Notes: generated by a model from the letters alone, not told the origin. DNA of 64,000 nucleotides from Corynebacterium pacaense (GCF_900169525.1 NZ_LT821239.1:1324708-1388707); one strand, 5' to 3'; counted from the first letter of the stretch, positions 9,396 to 18,315 are shown. Made by a program: numbers and translations.

Positions 9396-11585
9396 CTAGA
9401 TCGACCGCACTTGGATCGCTGTTCCCACCGCTGCGTGGCTGCGTGCCCTGGGGGTCTGGGTGATCACACGCTCATCGTCCGCGGCGTCGCTGTCAAGCTC
9501 GAGGCCTGCCTTGTCCAGGAGCTCACGGGCCTCACCGATGCGCTTGCCCACGATGTTGGGAACATCGACCTGGCCGGCCAGCTCCAGGCTGACCTGCGGC
9601 GCGGCGGGATCGATCAGTCCACCTGGACGGGGCGAGACACCGACGACGGTGTCGGCCGAAGCCGCCGACTCTGAGGCGTTTCTGCTTGTCGACGCCACCG
9701 TCAGCCCGGCATCGGCGAGCGTCTTGAGGGCATCGGACTCCTTCATCCCCTCGACCTCGGGCACAGAAATGGCGTTGGAAACCTTCAGCACCACTGAATC
9801 ACCGCGGGAGATCTGCCGGGAGGCGGAGGGTTCGGTCCCGTAGACATGACCCTCCCTGGTACCGGCGTCGAAGGCCTTGACGGTGTGGTCGACCTTCAGA
9901 CCGACCCTCTCCAGCGCCTTGGTGGCCTGGTCGACGTCCATACCGCTTACATCGGGGACTGATACCGGCGCGGGACCGCGGCTAAGATGAACCTGGACGT
10001 GTGCACCGACATCGACCGTGCTGCCCGGCGACGGTGACGTGGACACCACCTCCCCCGCGGAGATGTCATCGGAATACTCCGCGGGTCCCTCCACCCACAC
10101 CAGTGTGCGGTTCTCCAGCGCCGAACGGACAGCCGCTACAGATCGGTCACCGTCGAGATCGGGGACGACCGGACGCCCCTGGGACACCAGGACGGTGACG
10201 TCCTGTCCCCGGGGAAGACGCGAGCCGAAGGACGGTTCGGTTCCGATGACCGCGCCGTCGCTGGTGTCGTTGTCATAGCGCAGTTCGGTGACCGCGCCGT
10301 ACCCGGCGTCCTCGACCATGGACACCGCCTGGACCTCATCCATGCCGATTACCTGGGGTATCTCGCCGTAGCGCCCCGAACCGAACCACCATCCTCCCAC
10401 GGCGACCGCTGCGATGATCAAGCCGACGAGGATCAGCCACAGGGTGAGTCTGAGGCCCGAACGGTTGCTCAGCGGGGCGGTCCCCCCGTCCCCGGAATCC
10501 GATTCGCCGGATTCCGGCTCGGCGACCTCTACGGCGTCCCGGTCGGGGACCGGAGTCACCCGGGGTACCATCTCCGTCTCCGGGACAACCGGTGGCAGGA
10601 TCGAGGTTTCATGGGCGGCCGGTATGACCGAGGTCTCGTCCCCGAGCCCCGGCAGCTGTGTGGTGAACATATCCGTCGGCTGTGTGGTGGGTGCGGCGGC
10701 GTGGGCGCGGTGTGCGGCCGAGTTGATCGGTGCCGGCACCCGGAACCCGGGCAGATTCAATTCGCCTGCCACATCCTCGAGAGCCTCGAGGAACTCCCCG
10801 GCATCGGCGAAGCGGTCCCCGGGGTCCATGGAGGTCGCGGTGGAGACCAGCGCATCCATCAGGGAGGGGACACCGTCGATCAGTGAACTCGGTGCTGGAA
10901 CCGACTGCTCGAGACGGACGTAGGCGTGCTCCATGTCGTCGTCGCCGCGGAAAGGGGTGACGCCGGTGAGAAGCTCGAACAGCACGATTCCGGCGGAGTA
11001 CACGTCACTTTCCGGCCCGATCTCCCGGCCCTCGACCTGCTCCGGTGAGAGATAGGCGACCGTGCCCACGATCTTATTGTCCAGGGATTGTCCGGCGGAG
11101 GCCGCCCTGACCAGGCCGAAATCGGAGAGCTTGACCTGGTGGTCGCTGTTGATCAGCACATTGTCCGGTTTGATGTCGCGATGAACCATCCCCGCACCGT
11201 GGGCGGCGGCGAGGCCGCGGAGCATTCCCCGCATCACTTCGACGGCGGCGTGCGGGGGCATGGGGCCGCGTTCGGCGAGGAGCTCACGCAGGGTGCCCCC
11301 CGTGATCAGCTCCATCACCAGAAAAGCGTGGTCACCGGATGAGGAGAAGTCATAGACATTGACCAGATTGGGGTGTGAGAGCTGTGCCATCGAGCGGGCC
11401 TCCCTGCGGAAGCGCTGCAGAAACACCGGATCGTTGACGTAGGCCTGATCCATCACCTTCACGGCCACCGAACGCCCCAGTCGGAGGTCGACGCACCTGT
11501 AGACGGTGGACATCCCACCCCGCGCGATGGGGGTGTCAATTCGGTACCTGTCCTCGAGAACGTCACCCACCTTCAAAATCGCCAT
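9396..11585 (-). CDS. pknL: PASTA-domain Ser/Thr protein kinase PknL
   Basis: A 729-residue eukaryotic-like Ser/Thr kinase. Residues about 1-275 are the kinase domain with ARGGMSTVYR (glycine loop), VAVKV (ATP-binding Lys), MVHRDIKPDN (catalytic loop, RD type), SDFGLV and the SPE of the activation segment. A Pro/Thr-rich juxtamembrane linker precedes one membrane span at about 378-400. The external part contains five PASTA repeats, starting at IPQVIGM, VPDLDGD, VPDVSGM, VPEVEGM and VPNIVGK, which in related kinases bind peptidoglycan fragments. The M. tuberculosis PknL lacks PASTA domains, while the corynebacterial form has them. The next gene on the other strand encodes the homologue of its known substrate Rv2175c. 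The kinase is co-transcribed with at least one mannosyltransferase. Confidence 0.95.
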   Translation of the reverse strand: MAILKVGDVLEDRYRIDTPIARGGMSTVYRCVDLRLGRSVAVKVMDQAYVNDPVFLQRFRREARSMAQLSHPNLVNVYDFSSSGDHAFLVMELITGGTLRELLAERGPMPPHAAVEVMRGMLRGLAAAHGAGMVHRDIKPDNVLINSDHQVKLSDFGLVRAASAGQSLDNKIVGTVAYLSPEQVEGREIGPESDVYSAGIVLFELLTGVTPFRGDDDMEHAYVRLEQSVPAPSSLIDGVPSLMDALVSTATSMDPGDRFADAGEFLEALEDVAGELNLPGFRVPAPINSAAHRAHAAAPTTQPTDMFTTQLPGLGDETSVIPAAHETSILPPVVPETEMVPRVTPVPDRDAVEVAEPESGESDSGDGGTAPLSNRSGLRLTLWLILVGLIIAAVAVGGWWFGSGRYGEIPQVIGMDEVQAVSMVEDAGYGAVTELRYDNDTSDGAVIGTEPSFGSRLPRGQDVTVLVSQGRPVVPDLDGDRSVAAVRSALENRTLVWVEGPAEYSDDISAGEVVSTSPSPGSTVDVGAHVQVHLSRGPAPVSVPDVSGMDVDQATKALERVGLKVDHTVKAFDAGTREGHVYGTEPSASRQISRGDSVVLKVSNAISVPEVEGMKESDALKTLADAGLTVASTSRNASESAASADTVVGVSPRPGGLIDPAAPQVSLELAGQVDVPNIVGKRIGEARELLDKAGLELDSDAADDERVITQTPRARSHAAVGTAIQVRSI

Positions 11586-11668
11586 GAAATCCAGTATGGA
11601 CGAACCGGGCCGGAAAGTGGTAGCGGTGCGGTTTTAAGGGCCGCTTCTCCCGGAGGGGGTGGAGGCGC

Positions 11669-11674
11669 TAGATT
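11669..11674 (+). promoter_or_regulatory. -10 element of the Rv2175c-like gene (leaderless)
   Basis: TAGATT ends six bases before the GTG start at 11681, so transcription should begin at or next to the start codon. Confidence 0.45.
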
Positions 11675-11680
11675 GTTTCT

Positions 11681-12058
11681 GTGAGTTCCTATCCCGTATC
11701 CCATGATGTCCTGCCCGTCGATGAGCCGCTGCTGACCATCCCCGAGGTGTCCGAGCGACTCGGGGTGGTGGTGACCAAGGTGATGGATCTGCTCGGTGAG
11801 CACAAACTCATCGCGGTCCAGAGGCAGGGTGTGCGCTACATCCCCGAGGCGTTTCTCAACCGCGGGGAGAAGAAGGCGTCAACCAACCGGTTCGTCCCCG
11901 GTGTCATCGCGCTGCTGGCGGACGGCGGCTATTCCGATGAGGAGATTATCGCCTATCTCTTCACCGAGGACGAGACGCTGCCCGGCCGCCCCGTGGATGC
12001 GCTCCACGGGTATCTGGCGCGCGAGGTGATGCGCAGGGCCCAGGCGATGGGCCTGTAG
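11681..12058 (+). CDS. Rv2175c-like helix-turn-helix DNA-binding protein, probable PknL substrate
   Basis: A 125-residue protein homologous to Rv2175c, a DNA-binding protein phosphorylated by PknL in M. tuberculosis. The N-terminal region LLTIPEVSERLGVVVTKVMDLLGEHKLIAV is a winged helix-turn-helix like that of MerR-type excisionase proteins, and the C-terminal part (GVIALLADGGYSDEEIIAYLF) is a family-specific helical domain. It is transcribed divergently from pknL, 95 bases apart. The GTG start has no ribosome binding site but a -10 element suggests a leaderless message. The mycobacterial protein is phosphorylated on an N-terminal Thr; Thr residue 19 in LLTIPEV is a candidate here by position, but this is inference. 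Confidence 0.85.
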   Translation: MSSYPVSHDVLPVDEPLLTIPEVSERLGVVVTKVMDLLGEHKLIAVQRQGVRYIPEAFLNRGEKKASTNRFVPGVIALLADGGYSDEEIIAYLFTEDETLPGRPVDALHGYLAREVMRRAQAMGL

Positions 12059-12086
12059 ACCGCCGTCCCGTACCCCGGCAGGGCGA

Positions 12087-13604
12087 TCAGTCCAGCGCCG
12101 GGGCGGGGTTTTTCGGGAACACCGTCTGCACTGCGCCCCAGGCGATCAGGGCGGTCACCAGCACCCAGGGGATGTTGTAGAGCTGATGGTTTCCACTGCT
12201 GGTGAAGGCCAGAGCGATGAACACCGAGGCTGCCGTGATGAATTTCATCAGCCGCGCCGGGGGCCGGAAGGTGCCCACCAGCGAGATCATGCTGGCGTAG
12301 TACCAGGGCAGCGTCACCGAGTTGAAAACGAAGGCGACTCCGTAGGCCGCGACTGTTCCCATGACGGCGCGCCGGGGGGACTTCCGGAACAGCCACCAGG
12401 TTGTCACCAAGCCGGCGAGCATGATGACCATGGAGACCGATCGCAGCACCGCGAGGACGGCGTTGTAATTGAAGTCGGAGGTGAACAGCTGGGCGACCAT
12501 GGAGATCAAACCGGCGATCAGGCTGGGGAAGGCCAGGGGATTGATCACCTTGGAGTTTCCGGTTAGTTCGCTGACCCAACCCCAGGATGCGCCGGAGGCC
12601 CAGGTGATCAGACTGACCACCACCGCGGTGACCAGGACCGCCAGTCCACCGGAGATGACGAACGCGATCAGATACTGACCTGTCCCCGGCCGGGTCCGGC
12701 TTCTTCGCGCAACCAGAATCGCCGCGAGCTGATGCATGCCGATCCACACCATGAACGGCAGGGCGATGGCGGCGGTGGCCTTAAGCGCCGTGGCCACTGC
12801 GATCAGCGCCACCCCCGCCATGAAACGTCGGCGCAGTACCAGCAGAATTCCGACGCTGACCAGGCCCACCATGATGGACTCGTTGTGCATTCCCCCGATC
12901 ATGTGGATGACCATGACGGGATTGGCCACACCGATCCAGAGGGCGAGGGCACGGTCGGAGTTGAAGTATCCCGCGATACCCGAGACGCCGTAGGCGATGG
13001 CGATGAAACCGATCACTGAGACCACCTTGTAGCAGAGCACCCCGAGGGTGACGTTGTCGCCGACGATGGAGGTGATCACATCGCCGATCCACAAATGCAG
13101 CGGGCCGTAGGGCGTGGTGGTGTTGCGCCAGTCGTGGGAGACCTCGAGGAGCATGGGGCCGGGGTTGACGGCCGCGCCCTCGGTGTAGGGGTCGAATCCA
13201 TCGCGGAGCATGGCTCCCTGCATCAGGTAGGAGTAGACATCCCGCGACATCATCGGCGCGGCCAGGAGCAGGGGTGAGACCGTGGCGATCAGGACGTTTC
13301 GCACCGTGCGCAGCCGGATCTCCGCCGTCCGCCCGGACTGATGCAGCCAGCGGCCGAGCAGCACCCAGGTGAGGATGGTCAGGAGCAACCCCACCGCGAA
13401 GACGGCATTGGACAGTCCCTGGCCGTGCCCGTAGGCGAGGAAGCCCAACCCGAGCGCATCGAGGACCCCGCCCCGATAGCGGATCGCACCGGCGCCGAAG
13501 GAACCGAGCGTGAGCAGCACCGAGCCGGTCAGTGCGAGGCCCACCGGGCTCAGCGACCTGCCACGGATCTGGAAAGCCGCTGGGGCGGAGAGTGTCGTTG
13601 ACAT
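12087..13604 (-). CDS. mptA: Alpha-(1->6)-mannopyranosyltransferase MptA
   Basis: A 505-residue GT-C membrane protein homologous to MptA (Rv2174; C. glutamicum MptA), which extends the alpha-1,6-mannan backbone of lipomannan using decaprenyl-phosphomannose on the outer face of the membrane. The GT-C signature is MMSRDVYSYLMQG (acidic residue plus Tyr) in the first external loop, followed by TTTPYGPLHLWIG, MIGGMHNESIMVG and about twelve hydrophobic helices. The ATG is three bases after the idsA stop, so the pair is probably translated together. Gene order idsA-mptA next to pknL matches mycobacteria and C. glutamicum. Confidence 0.93.
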   Translation of the reverse strand: MSTTLSAPAAFQIRGRSLSPVGLALTGSVLLTLGSFGAGAIRYRGGVLDALGLGFLAYGHGQGLSNAVFAVGLLLTILTWVLLGRWLHQSGRTAEIRLRTVRNVLIATVSPLLLAAPMMSRDVYSYLMQGAMLRDGFDPYTEGAAVNPGPMLLEVSHDWRNTTTPYGPLHLWIGDVITSIVGDNVTLGVLCYKVVSVIGFIAIAYGVSGIAGYFNSDRALALWIGVANPVMVIHMIGGMHNESIMVGLVSVGILLVLRRRFMAGVALIAVATALKATAAIALPFMVWIGMHQLAAILVARRSRTRPGTGQYLIAFVISGGLAVLVTAVVVSLITWASGASWGWVSELTGNSKVINPLAFPSLIAGLISMVAQLFTSDFNYNAVLAVLRSVSMVIMLAGLVTTWWLFRKSPRRAVMGTVAAYGVAFVFNSVTLPWYYASMISLVGTFRPPARLMKFITAASVFIALAFTSSGNHQLYNIPWVLVTALIAWGAVQTVFPKNPAPALD

Positions 13605-13607
13605 CGG

Positions 13608-14708
13608 CTACATCCGTCGCTCGGTGGACCGGATCGCCAGATGCTCGAGATGCTCACGGACATCGGCCGGGAGGCCGACGTCCTCGAGCTGGGCTAGGCC
13701 GGACCGGGTCAATCGGGTGATGCGCTCCTCGACCTCCCGCTCCGCCCCTGTCTCGCGGATGATTCCGGCGAGCTCTGCGATGTCGGCGGGGGTGCTCACC
13801 CGACCGACCCCCTCCCGGATCGCGGTGGCGGAGTCGGGGTTGTGGGCGTCGGCAAGCTTCAGCGCCAGAGCGAGCAGCACGGTGCGCTTTCCCTCACGCA
13901 GATCATCACCCGCGGGCTTTCCGGTGACCACGGGATCGCCGAAGACCCCGAGGAGATCATCGCGGAGCTGGAAGGCGACGCCGATGTCCCTGCCGTAGCC
14001 GCGCAGGGCGGTGATCAGCCCCGCATCGGCGCCGGCGATGGCGGCGCCGAGATGGAGGGGGCGCTCGATGGTGTAGGCGGCGGTCTTGAATCTGTTGACC
14101 GCGTCGGCGAGTTCGACGGATTCATTCGTGGTCGCCTCCAGAGAGATGTCGAGGAGCTGACCACCGATGACCTCGGTGCGCATGGCGCGCCAGGGCTCGC
14201 GTGCACGTGCGAGGGCCGGTGCGCTGAGTCCGGAGTCCTGGAACATGTCCTCGGACCACACCAGCGCCATGTCCCCGACGAGGATTGACACGGATTCGCC
14301 GAAGTGCGCGGAATCCCCCTGGAGTCCCTGGCTTCCGTGCTGCGTCTCGACGGCCCGGTGCACCGTGGGTCTGCCGCGCCGGGTATCGGAGGAGTCGATG
14401 ATGTCATCGTGGAGCAGTGCGCAGGCCTGGATGAACTCTAGGCTGGAGGCCGCATCCAGCACCGATTCCAGGCGCTCCTCGGCGCGTTGCGGACCCTGTG
14501 CGGCGAGGAAGCCGGCCCAGGCGTAGAGGGGTCGGATACGTTTGCCGCCGCCGAGGACGAAACTGCGCAGATGTTCCACCGCGGCACTGACCGGGGCGCC
14601 TATGACGGCGATGTCGCCGGCCCGGGAGTCCAGATACCGGGTCAATCGCCCGGCCACGACGCCGGGGATCCGGTCGAGTGTGAGATCGTGGGCATCGAAG
14701 CTGCTCAA
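13608..14708 (-). CDS. idsA: Trans-isoprenyl diphosphate synthase (IdsA type)
   Basis: A 366-residue prenyl diphosphate synthase that condenses isopentenyl diphosphate with allylic diphosphates, giving geranylgeranyl diphosphate or a related chain in the cytoplasm. The first Asp-rich motif is ALLHDDIIDSSDTRRGRP and the second is FQLRDDLLGVFGD; the second has DDxxG rather than DDxxD, as in other actinobacterial homologues. The start is a TTG at 14708 with AGGA eight bases upstream. It is the Rv2173/idsA2 counterpart and the upstream partner of mptA; its product feeds the prenyl carriers and quinones that the neighbouring transferases depend on. Confidence 0.93.
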   Translation of the reverse strand: MSSFDAHDLTLDRIPGVVAGRLTRYLDSRAGDIAVIGAPVSAAVEHLRSFVLGGGKRIRPLYAWAGFLAAQGPQRAEERLESVLDAASSLEFIQACALLHDDIIDSSDTRRGRPTVHRAVETQHGSQGLQGDSAHFGESVSILVGDMALVWSEDMFQDSGLSAPALARAREPWRAMRTEVIGGQLLDISLEATTNESVELADAVNRFKTAAYTIERPLHLGAAIAGADAGLITALRGYGRDIGVAFQLRDDLLGVFGDPVVTGKPAGDDLREGKRTVLLALALKLADAHNPDSATAIREGVGRVSTPADIAELAGIIRETGAEREVEERITRLTRSGLAQLEDVGLPADVREHLEHLAIRSTERRM

Positions 14709-14886
14709 AGGGGGTATCCTCTTCCCGGTTGAAGGCGGTTCAGGTCAGTGTTCTCGGGGACATGCGAGCGGGTCCCCGGTGAACTGTTCGTTGAAAGATT
14801 TCGGGTTCCGGCGCGGGTCTCAGCCCCGGGGGAGTCATGGATGAATAAATGCCTGTGGCGGTACCATCTGTGGCGCCCACATAATT

Positions 14887-14892
14887 TAAGAT
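14887..14892 (+). promoter_or_regulatory. Probable -10 element of metF
   Basis: TAAGAT ends eight bases before the ATG at 14901, giving a leaderless or near-leaderless message. An AT-rich stretch CATAATTT lies just upstream. No good -35. Confidence 0.4.
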
Positions 14893-14900
14893 ACCCAGGC

Positions 14901-15941
14901 ATGCCGTCAACCAACATCTCCGCCTCCTCGGAGCAGTCGATGCTGAAACCTGAGCAGAATTCACATCCTAGACCAATTCCGGCATCGAGCCAGTGGTCCA
15001 TCAGTGAGGTTCTCAGCCGGCCGGTCCCGGGACGGGTTCCTTTCTCCGTGGAGTTCATGCCCCCGCGGGATGATGCCGCCGAGGGGCGGCTCTACCGCGC
15101 CGCCGAGGTCTTCCATGACCTCGGGGCGAGTTTCGTCTCCGTTACCTACGGGGCGGGTGGATCGACGCGCGAACGGACCGCTCGTGTGGCACGCAGGCTG
15201 TCCCGTCAGCCACTGACCACTCTCGTGCACCTGACGCTCGTTGATCACAGCAGGGCTGAGCTGGAGGCGATCCTGCGCGAATATGCGGAGCTGGGTCTGA
15301 CCAACCTGCTCGCACTGCGCGGAGATCCCCCGGGAGATCCCCTCGGTGACTGGTCGACGGCGCCGGGAGGCTTGTCCTACGCCTCCGAGCTGATCGACCT
15401 TGTACATGAGCTTCCCGAGTGCGCGCAGTTCGACATTGGTATCGCCTCCTTCCCTGAGGGGCACTACCGTGCGCGGGATCTCGAGGAGGACACCAGGTAC
15501 ACGTTGGCGAAACTCAGGGCGGGGGCGGGATACTCGATCACGCAGATGTTCTTCGACGTCGAGGACTTTCTCCGGTTGCGCGACAGGCTCGTCGCCGCCG
15601 ATCCCGAGCACGGATCGAAGCCGGTCATCCCGGGCCTGATGCCGATAACCAGCCTGCGTTCGGTGCGCCGTCAGGTTGAGCTCTCCGGTGCGAAACTGCC
15701 CGGTGCCCTGGAGGAGCGGCTGCTCCGGGCCGCCGCGGGCGATGAGGAGCACAACCGCGATGAGATTCGCAAGGTCGGTATCGAGATAACGACGGAAATG
15801 TCGGAGCGACTGATCTCGGAGGGGGTGGCGGATCTGCATTTCATGACGCTCAACTTCACCCGCGCGACGCAGGAGGTTCTGCACAATCTCGGGATGGCCC
15901 CGGCCTGGGGTGCGGAGTTCGGCCAGGATGCCGTGCGCTGA
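14901..15941 (+). CDS. metF: Methylenetetrahydrofolate reductase family protein (Rv2172c-like)
   Basis: A 346-residue TIM-barrel flavoprotein family member that reduces 5,10-methylenetetrahydrofolate to 5-methyltetrahydrofolate for methionine synthesis. Landmarks are FSVEFMPPRDDAAE near the N-terminus (catalytic Glu), FVSVTYGAGGS, NLLALRGDPPGD, IASFPEGHY and the GAGYSITQMFFDVEDF block. The ATG at 14901 is chosen because the homologous region begins about 45 residues later and a -10 hexamer lies just upstream; the open frame extends to 14748 without a binding site, and ATG 14941 is another option. It occupies the same place as Rv2172c, an unusual mycobacterial MTHFR, and metF of C. glutamicum. 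Confidence 0.88.
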   Translation: MPSTNISASSEQSMLKPEQNSHPRPIPASSQWSISEVLSRPVPGRVPFSVEFMPPRDDAAEGRLYRAAEVFHDLGASFVSVTYGAGGSTRERTARVARRLSRQPLTTLVHLTLVDHSRAELEAILREYAELGLTNLLALRGDPPGDPLGDWSTAPGGLSYASELIDLVHELPECAQFDIGIASFPEGHYRARDLEEDTRYTLAKLRAGAGYSITQMFFDVEDFLRLRDRLVAADPEHGSKPVIPGLMPITSLRSVRRQVELSGAKLPGALEERLLRAAAGDEEHNRDEIRKVGIEITTEMSERLISEGVADLHFMTLNFTRATQEVLHNLGMAPAWGAEFGQDAVR

Positions 15942-15950
15942 GCGCATGCC

Positions 15951-16595
15951 TCACGACGCCCGGTCCGCACCCCCCACGGAGTGCCCGCCGGAACCGGGAT
16001 TCGGTGAACCCGGTGCGCCTGCCGCAAGGGGAAGTGGGAGTGGGGCGGTGAGCACCGCGAACTCCCGCTGGTCACCGTCGAATCTGAAGTGCCGCAGGAG
16101 ATCGCCGAATCCCAGCGAGCGGTAGAGCCCGAAGGCGTAATTGTCCTCGTGGGCGACCTCGGGTGTGGACAGGATCGCGGCGGAGGCGGGAATGCTCCCC
16201 AGAAGCTCGCGCATCATCGAACGGCCGATTCCACGTCCCTGGTGAGAGGGGAGGACGTGGACCTCCGCCACCTCGAAGTAGTCATGGAGGAGATCGACCT
16301 GGTCCGGGGTGGGGCCACCATGTTCCCTGAGTCCACGGCGCAACTGGCGCTGCCACCAGTGATCCGGTGATCCCGTGAAGCCGTAGGCAATGCCCGCCAC
16401 GGCATCATCAAAGGTGGCGCAGACCGCGGTGAACCCCGGGTTGAGCGCATTTCGCCGCCAGACACCGATGCGGGCATCCCGAATGGCCGGGTCGTAGTTC
16501 ATGGCCCTGATGTAGATATCAACGAGAGTCGGAGCGTTGACGGTGAACTCTGGAGTGCTCAATCTGCGGATGGTGGGTGACACATTCCCATCCAA
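15951..16595 (-). CDS. GNAT family N-acetyltransferase
   Basis: A 214-residue GNAT enzyme of unknown acceptor. The acetyl-CoA binding motif is VAEVHVLPSHQGRGIGRSMM (the Q/R-x-x-G-x-G/A loop), followed by the NYAFGLYRSLGF motif typical of the fold's C-terminal part. The C-terminal 35 residues are Pro/Gly-rich and probably disordered. The start is TTG at 16595 with a GGGGA upstream; GTG at 16583 is an alternative. It is convergent with metF (9-base gap) and corresponds in position to Rv2170, a GNAT gene in mycobacteria for which a lysine acetyltransferase role has been reported. Confidence 0.82.
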   Translation of the reverse strand: MDGNVSPTIRRLSTPEFTVNAPTLVDIYIRAMNYDPAIRDARIGVWRRNALNPGFTAVCATFDDAVAGIAYGFTGSPDHWWQRQLRRGLREHGGPTPDQVDLLHDYFEVAEVHVLPSHQGRGIGRSMMRELLGSIPASAAILSTPEVAHEDNYAFGLYRSLGFGDLLRHFRFDGDQREFAVLTAPLPLPLAAGAPGSPNPGSGGHSVGGADRAS

Positions 16596-16649
16596 CCACG
16601 TCCCCGCGATTCAGATGCTGAATTCAGGGGAGAACGGCCGTTTCCAGCA

Positions 16650-16678
16650 TTGACGATATAGAAAACTTGTTCTAAAAT
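16650..16678 (+). promoter_or_regulatory. SigA-type promoter with overlapping LexA-like palindrome
   Basis: TTGACG (16650-16655), a 17-base spacer and TAAAAT (16673-16678) form the best housekeeping promoter in the window, about 95 bases before the HEPN gene. Inside the spacer and the start of the -10 lies TAGAAAACTTGTTCTA (about 16659-16674), with symmetrical TAGAA/TTCTA ends. Confidence 0.6.
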
Positions 16679-16773
16679 GAAACCAGGTTGTCCACCGGTG
16701 CATCTAGGTTGAGTGTCATAGGAAGACGGGGTCACCCGGTGGCCGAGTGCAGGCAAGGGAAGGAGTGAGGGTG

Positions 16774-17199
16774 ATGGGTGAGATTATTTCAGCAACAACC
16801 CGATTTACCGCGACCGGTGGCAGGAGTGCGGAATTTCTGGAGAAGGCCAATATCCTTCTCGATCAGGCACGGCAGTACCGTCGCGCCGGGGACCTGTCAC
16901 TCGCGCTCGAGTTCGGCTACCGCTCATCACTGCGGACCGCGGGTGCCATCATCGCGGCCAGTCCGGTGTCGAAGCGAAAGCGGAAGCCACGGGGAGCGTG
17001 GAACCAGCTGGCACTGGTTGATGGTGCGGCCGCTGACTGGGCCACCGAGCTCTCCGCATTCTCCCGTATCCGCTCCCGTGCCTCCAGCGGGCTGGAGGTG
17101 AACCTGAGCGAGGAGTACATCGATGGTTTTCTCTCTCGCGTCGGGGCATTTCTGGACGAGGGGGAGCGCGGTGCGGGGTGGCTCCCGTCCGCGGCCTAG
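16774..17199 (+). CDS. SAV_6107-like HEPN domain protein
   Basis: A 141-residue all-helical protein of the SAV_6107 type, a HEPN-like family found throughout actinobacteria. Many HEPN proteins are RNases or partners of nucleotidyltransferases, but no R-x4-6-H catalytic motif is evident here, so a non-catalytic or sensory role is possible. Visible segments are FLEKANILLDQARQYRRAGD and EFGYRSSLRTAGAIIA. The ATG at 16774 has AGGAG eight bases upstream; a GTG at 16747 would give nine extra residues. It has its own strong promoter. A homologue precedes the DUF3040 gene and mraZ in related genomes, but the role is unknown. Confidence 0.8.
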   Translation: MGEIISATTRFTATGGRSAEFLEKANILLDQARQYRRAGDLSLALEFGYRSSLRTAGAIIAASPVSKRKRKPRGAWNQLALVDGAAADWATELSAFSRIRSRASSGLEVNLSEEYIDGFLSRVGAFLDEGERGAGWLPSAA

Positions 17200-17367
17200 G
17201 GTGTGGGGTGGACGGATCGGACCGCGGCGGAGGCCCATGGCAACCGGGTGGGTGTGATGTGGCGCCGGGTGTTTTCCCGTTTGGCCAAGTGGGGAACAAT
17301 CCGGTTAATCTGGTCGTTAACAAGGTATAGACGATAAAAGGTCTCTACTACCTAGGAGGAGGACGGC

Positions 17368-17757
17368 ATGGCCCTTTCAGAGCAAGAGCAACGGGCATTG
17401 CGTGAGATCGAGCAGGCACTGATGGCTGATGACCCGAAGTTCGGGAAATCGGTTGCAAAAGAGACAGGTCTCGGTGGGAGAGGCCTGAGCCTTCGCGGGA
17501 TCGCGCTTTTCGTGCTCGGCCTTGTTCTTCTGGTTGCGGGTGTCGCACTGAGTCAGCAGACACTGTGGTTCGCGGCACTCGGTGTGCTGGGATTCCTGGT
17601 GATGTTCGGATCCGGTGTCTGGATGCTTCGGGGTGGCGGTTCGGTTGGTTCCGTCCCGTCTGCCGCGTCGAAGAAGTCGGCGGCGGGGGCGACCGGGGGA
17701 TCATCAATCGGGGACAAGATGGAGGAGAACTTCCGTCGCCGCTTCGAGGGGCAGTAG
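17368..17757 (+). CDS. DUF3040 family membrane protein (Rv2169c-like)
   Basis: A 129-residue protein beginning MALSEQEQRALREIEQAL, the hallmark of the DUF3040 family of actinobacterial membrane proteins. A short cytoplasmic helix is followed by two hydrophobic segments (about residues 45-63 and 67-87) and a Ser/Gly/Lys-rich tail. AGGAGGAGG ends a few bases before the ATG. It lies directly upstream of the dcw cluster as in M. tuberculosis, and a strong terminator follows it, so it is not co-transcribed with mraZ. The biochemical role is unknown; a part in envelope growth is suggested only by its position. Confidence 0.88.
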   Translation: MALSEQEQRALREIEQALMADDPKFGKSVAKETGLGGRGLSLRGIALFVLGLVLLVAGVALSQQTLWFAALGVLGFLVMFGSGVWMLRGGGSVGSVPSAASKKSAAGATGGSSIGDKMEENFRRRFEGQ

Positions 17758-17834
17758 TCTCCGCAGCGGTTTCATCGAGCCTGTGATCGCCGTCTGAGAC
17801 CTCTCGCGTCCCTTGGTAGGGGGACAGCGATTCC

Positions 17835-17869
17835 AACCCGGAAAACCATGACTGGTTTTCCGGGTTTTT
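17835..17869 (+). terminator. Rho-independent terminator after the DUF3040 gene
   Basis: A perfect 14-bp stem (17835-17848 with 17853-17866, AACCCGGAAAACCA) with a 4-base loop runs into TTTTT. It isolates the dcw cluster from upstream transcription. Confidence 0.93.
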
Positions 17870-18187
17870 CTCTGCCTTTTTTCGGTATTTCGGTGCGCTG
17901 ACGCACAATCCCCACTTGTCCCCACCGATCGTGATCCGGATTCCATCACCGGTTTGCGGCAGTGCGGTATCCGGATCGCAAAACCGCAGCAAGCGGCAAA
18001 CAGCTGGGGGTTATGGGGTGCAAGTGTGTCAGGTGCTGCCTGTGTCTGCTGGGAAGAAACATGATCAATGTGCAGTAGGGTGTCGACGCAATGCGTCCCA
18101 CACACCCATCCCCCACCGGACTTTATTTGCCTTGACCTGTGTTTTTGTTGGCGGATCGGGTCATTTTGCCGCAGGCACTTGATTCAG
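17870..18187. other. Gene-free region upstream of mraZ
   Basis: About 320 bases between the terminator and the MraZ operator. No protein with a plausible start and ribosome binding site is seen. A TTGACC at 18132-18137 and a TATTGT at 18204-18209 (inside the operator) are possible promoter hexamers but are not well spaced with each other. Confidence 0.5.
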
Positions 18188-18222
18188 GTGGGGGAAAGTG
18201 GGGTATTGTGGGCGACAGTGGT
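18188..18222 (+). promoter_or_regulatory. MraZ operator: four direct repeats with 10-bp period
   Basis: GTGGG occurs at 18188, 18198 and 18208 and GTGGT at 18218, exactly ten bases apart, with AAAGTG around the second copy. MraZ is known to bind TGGG-type direct repeats with a 10-bp period in its own promoter, so this is the expected autoregulatory site about 95 bases before mraZ. Confidence 0.82.
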
Positions 18223-18315
18223 AGATGGGCTTCTCAACCGGGGGCTCCATGTGCCGCACAAGAGACAAGCTGATCAACCCGGTGTCTGCGAGTTCAGGGA
18301 AAGGGGACACAAGGA

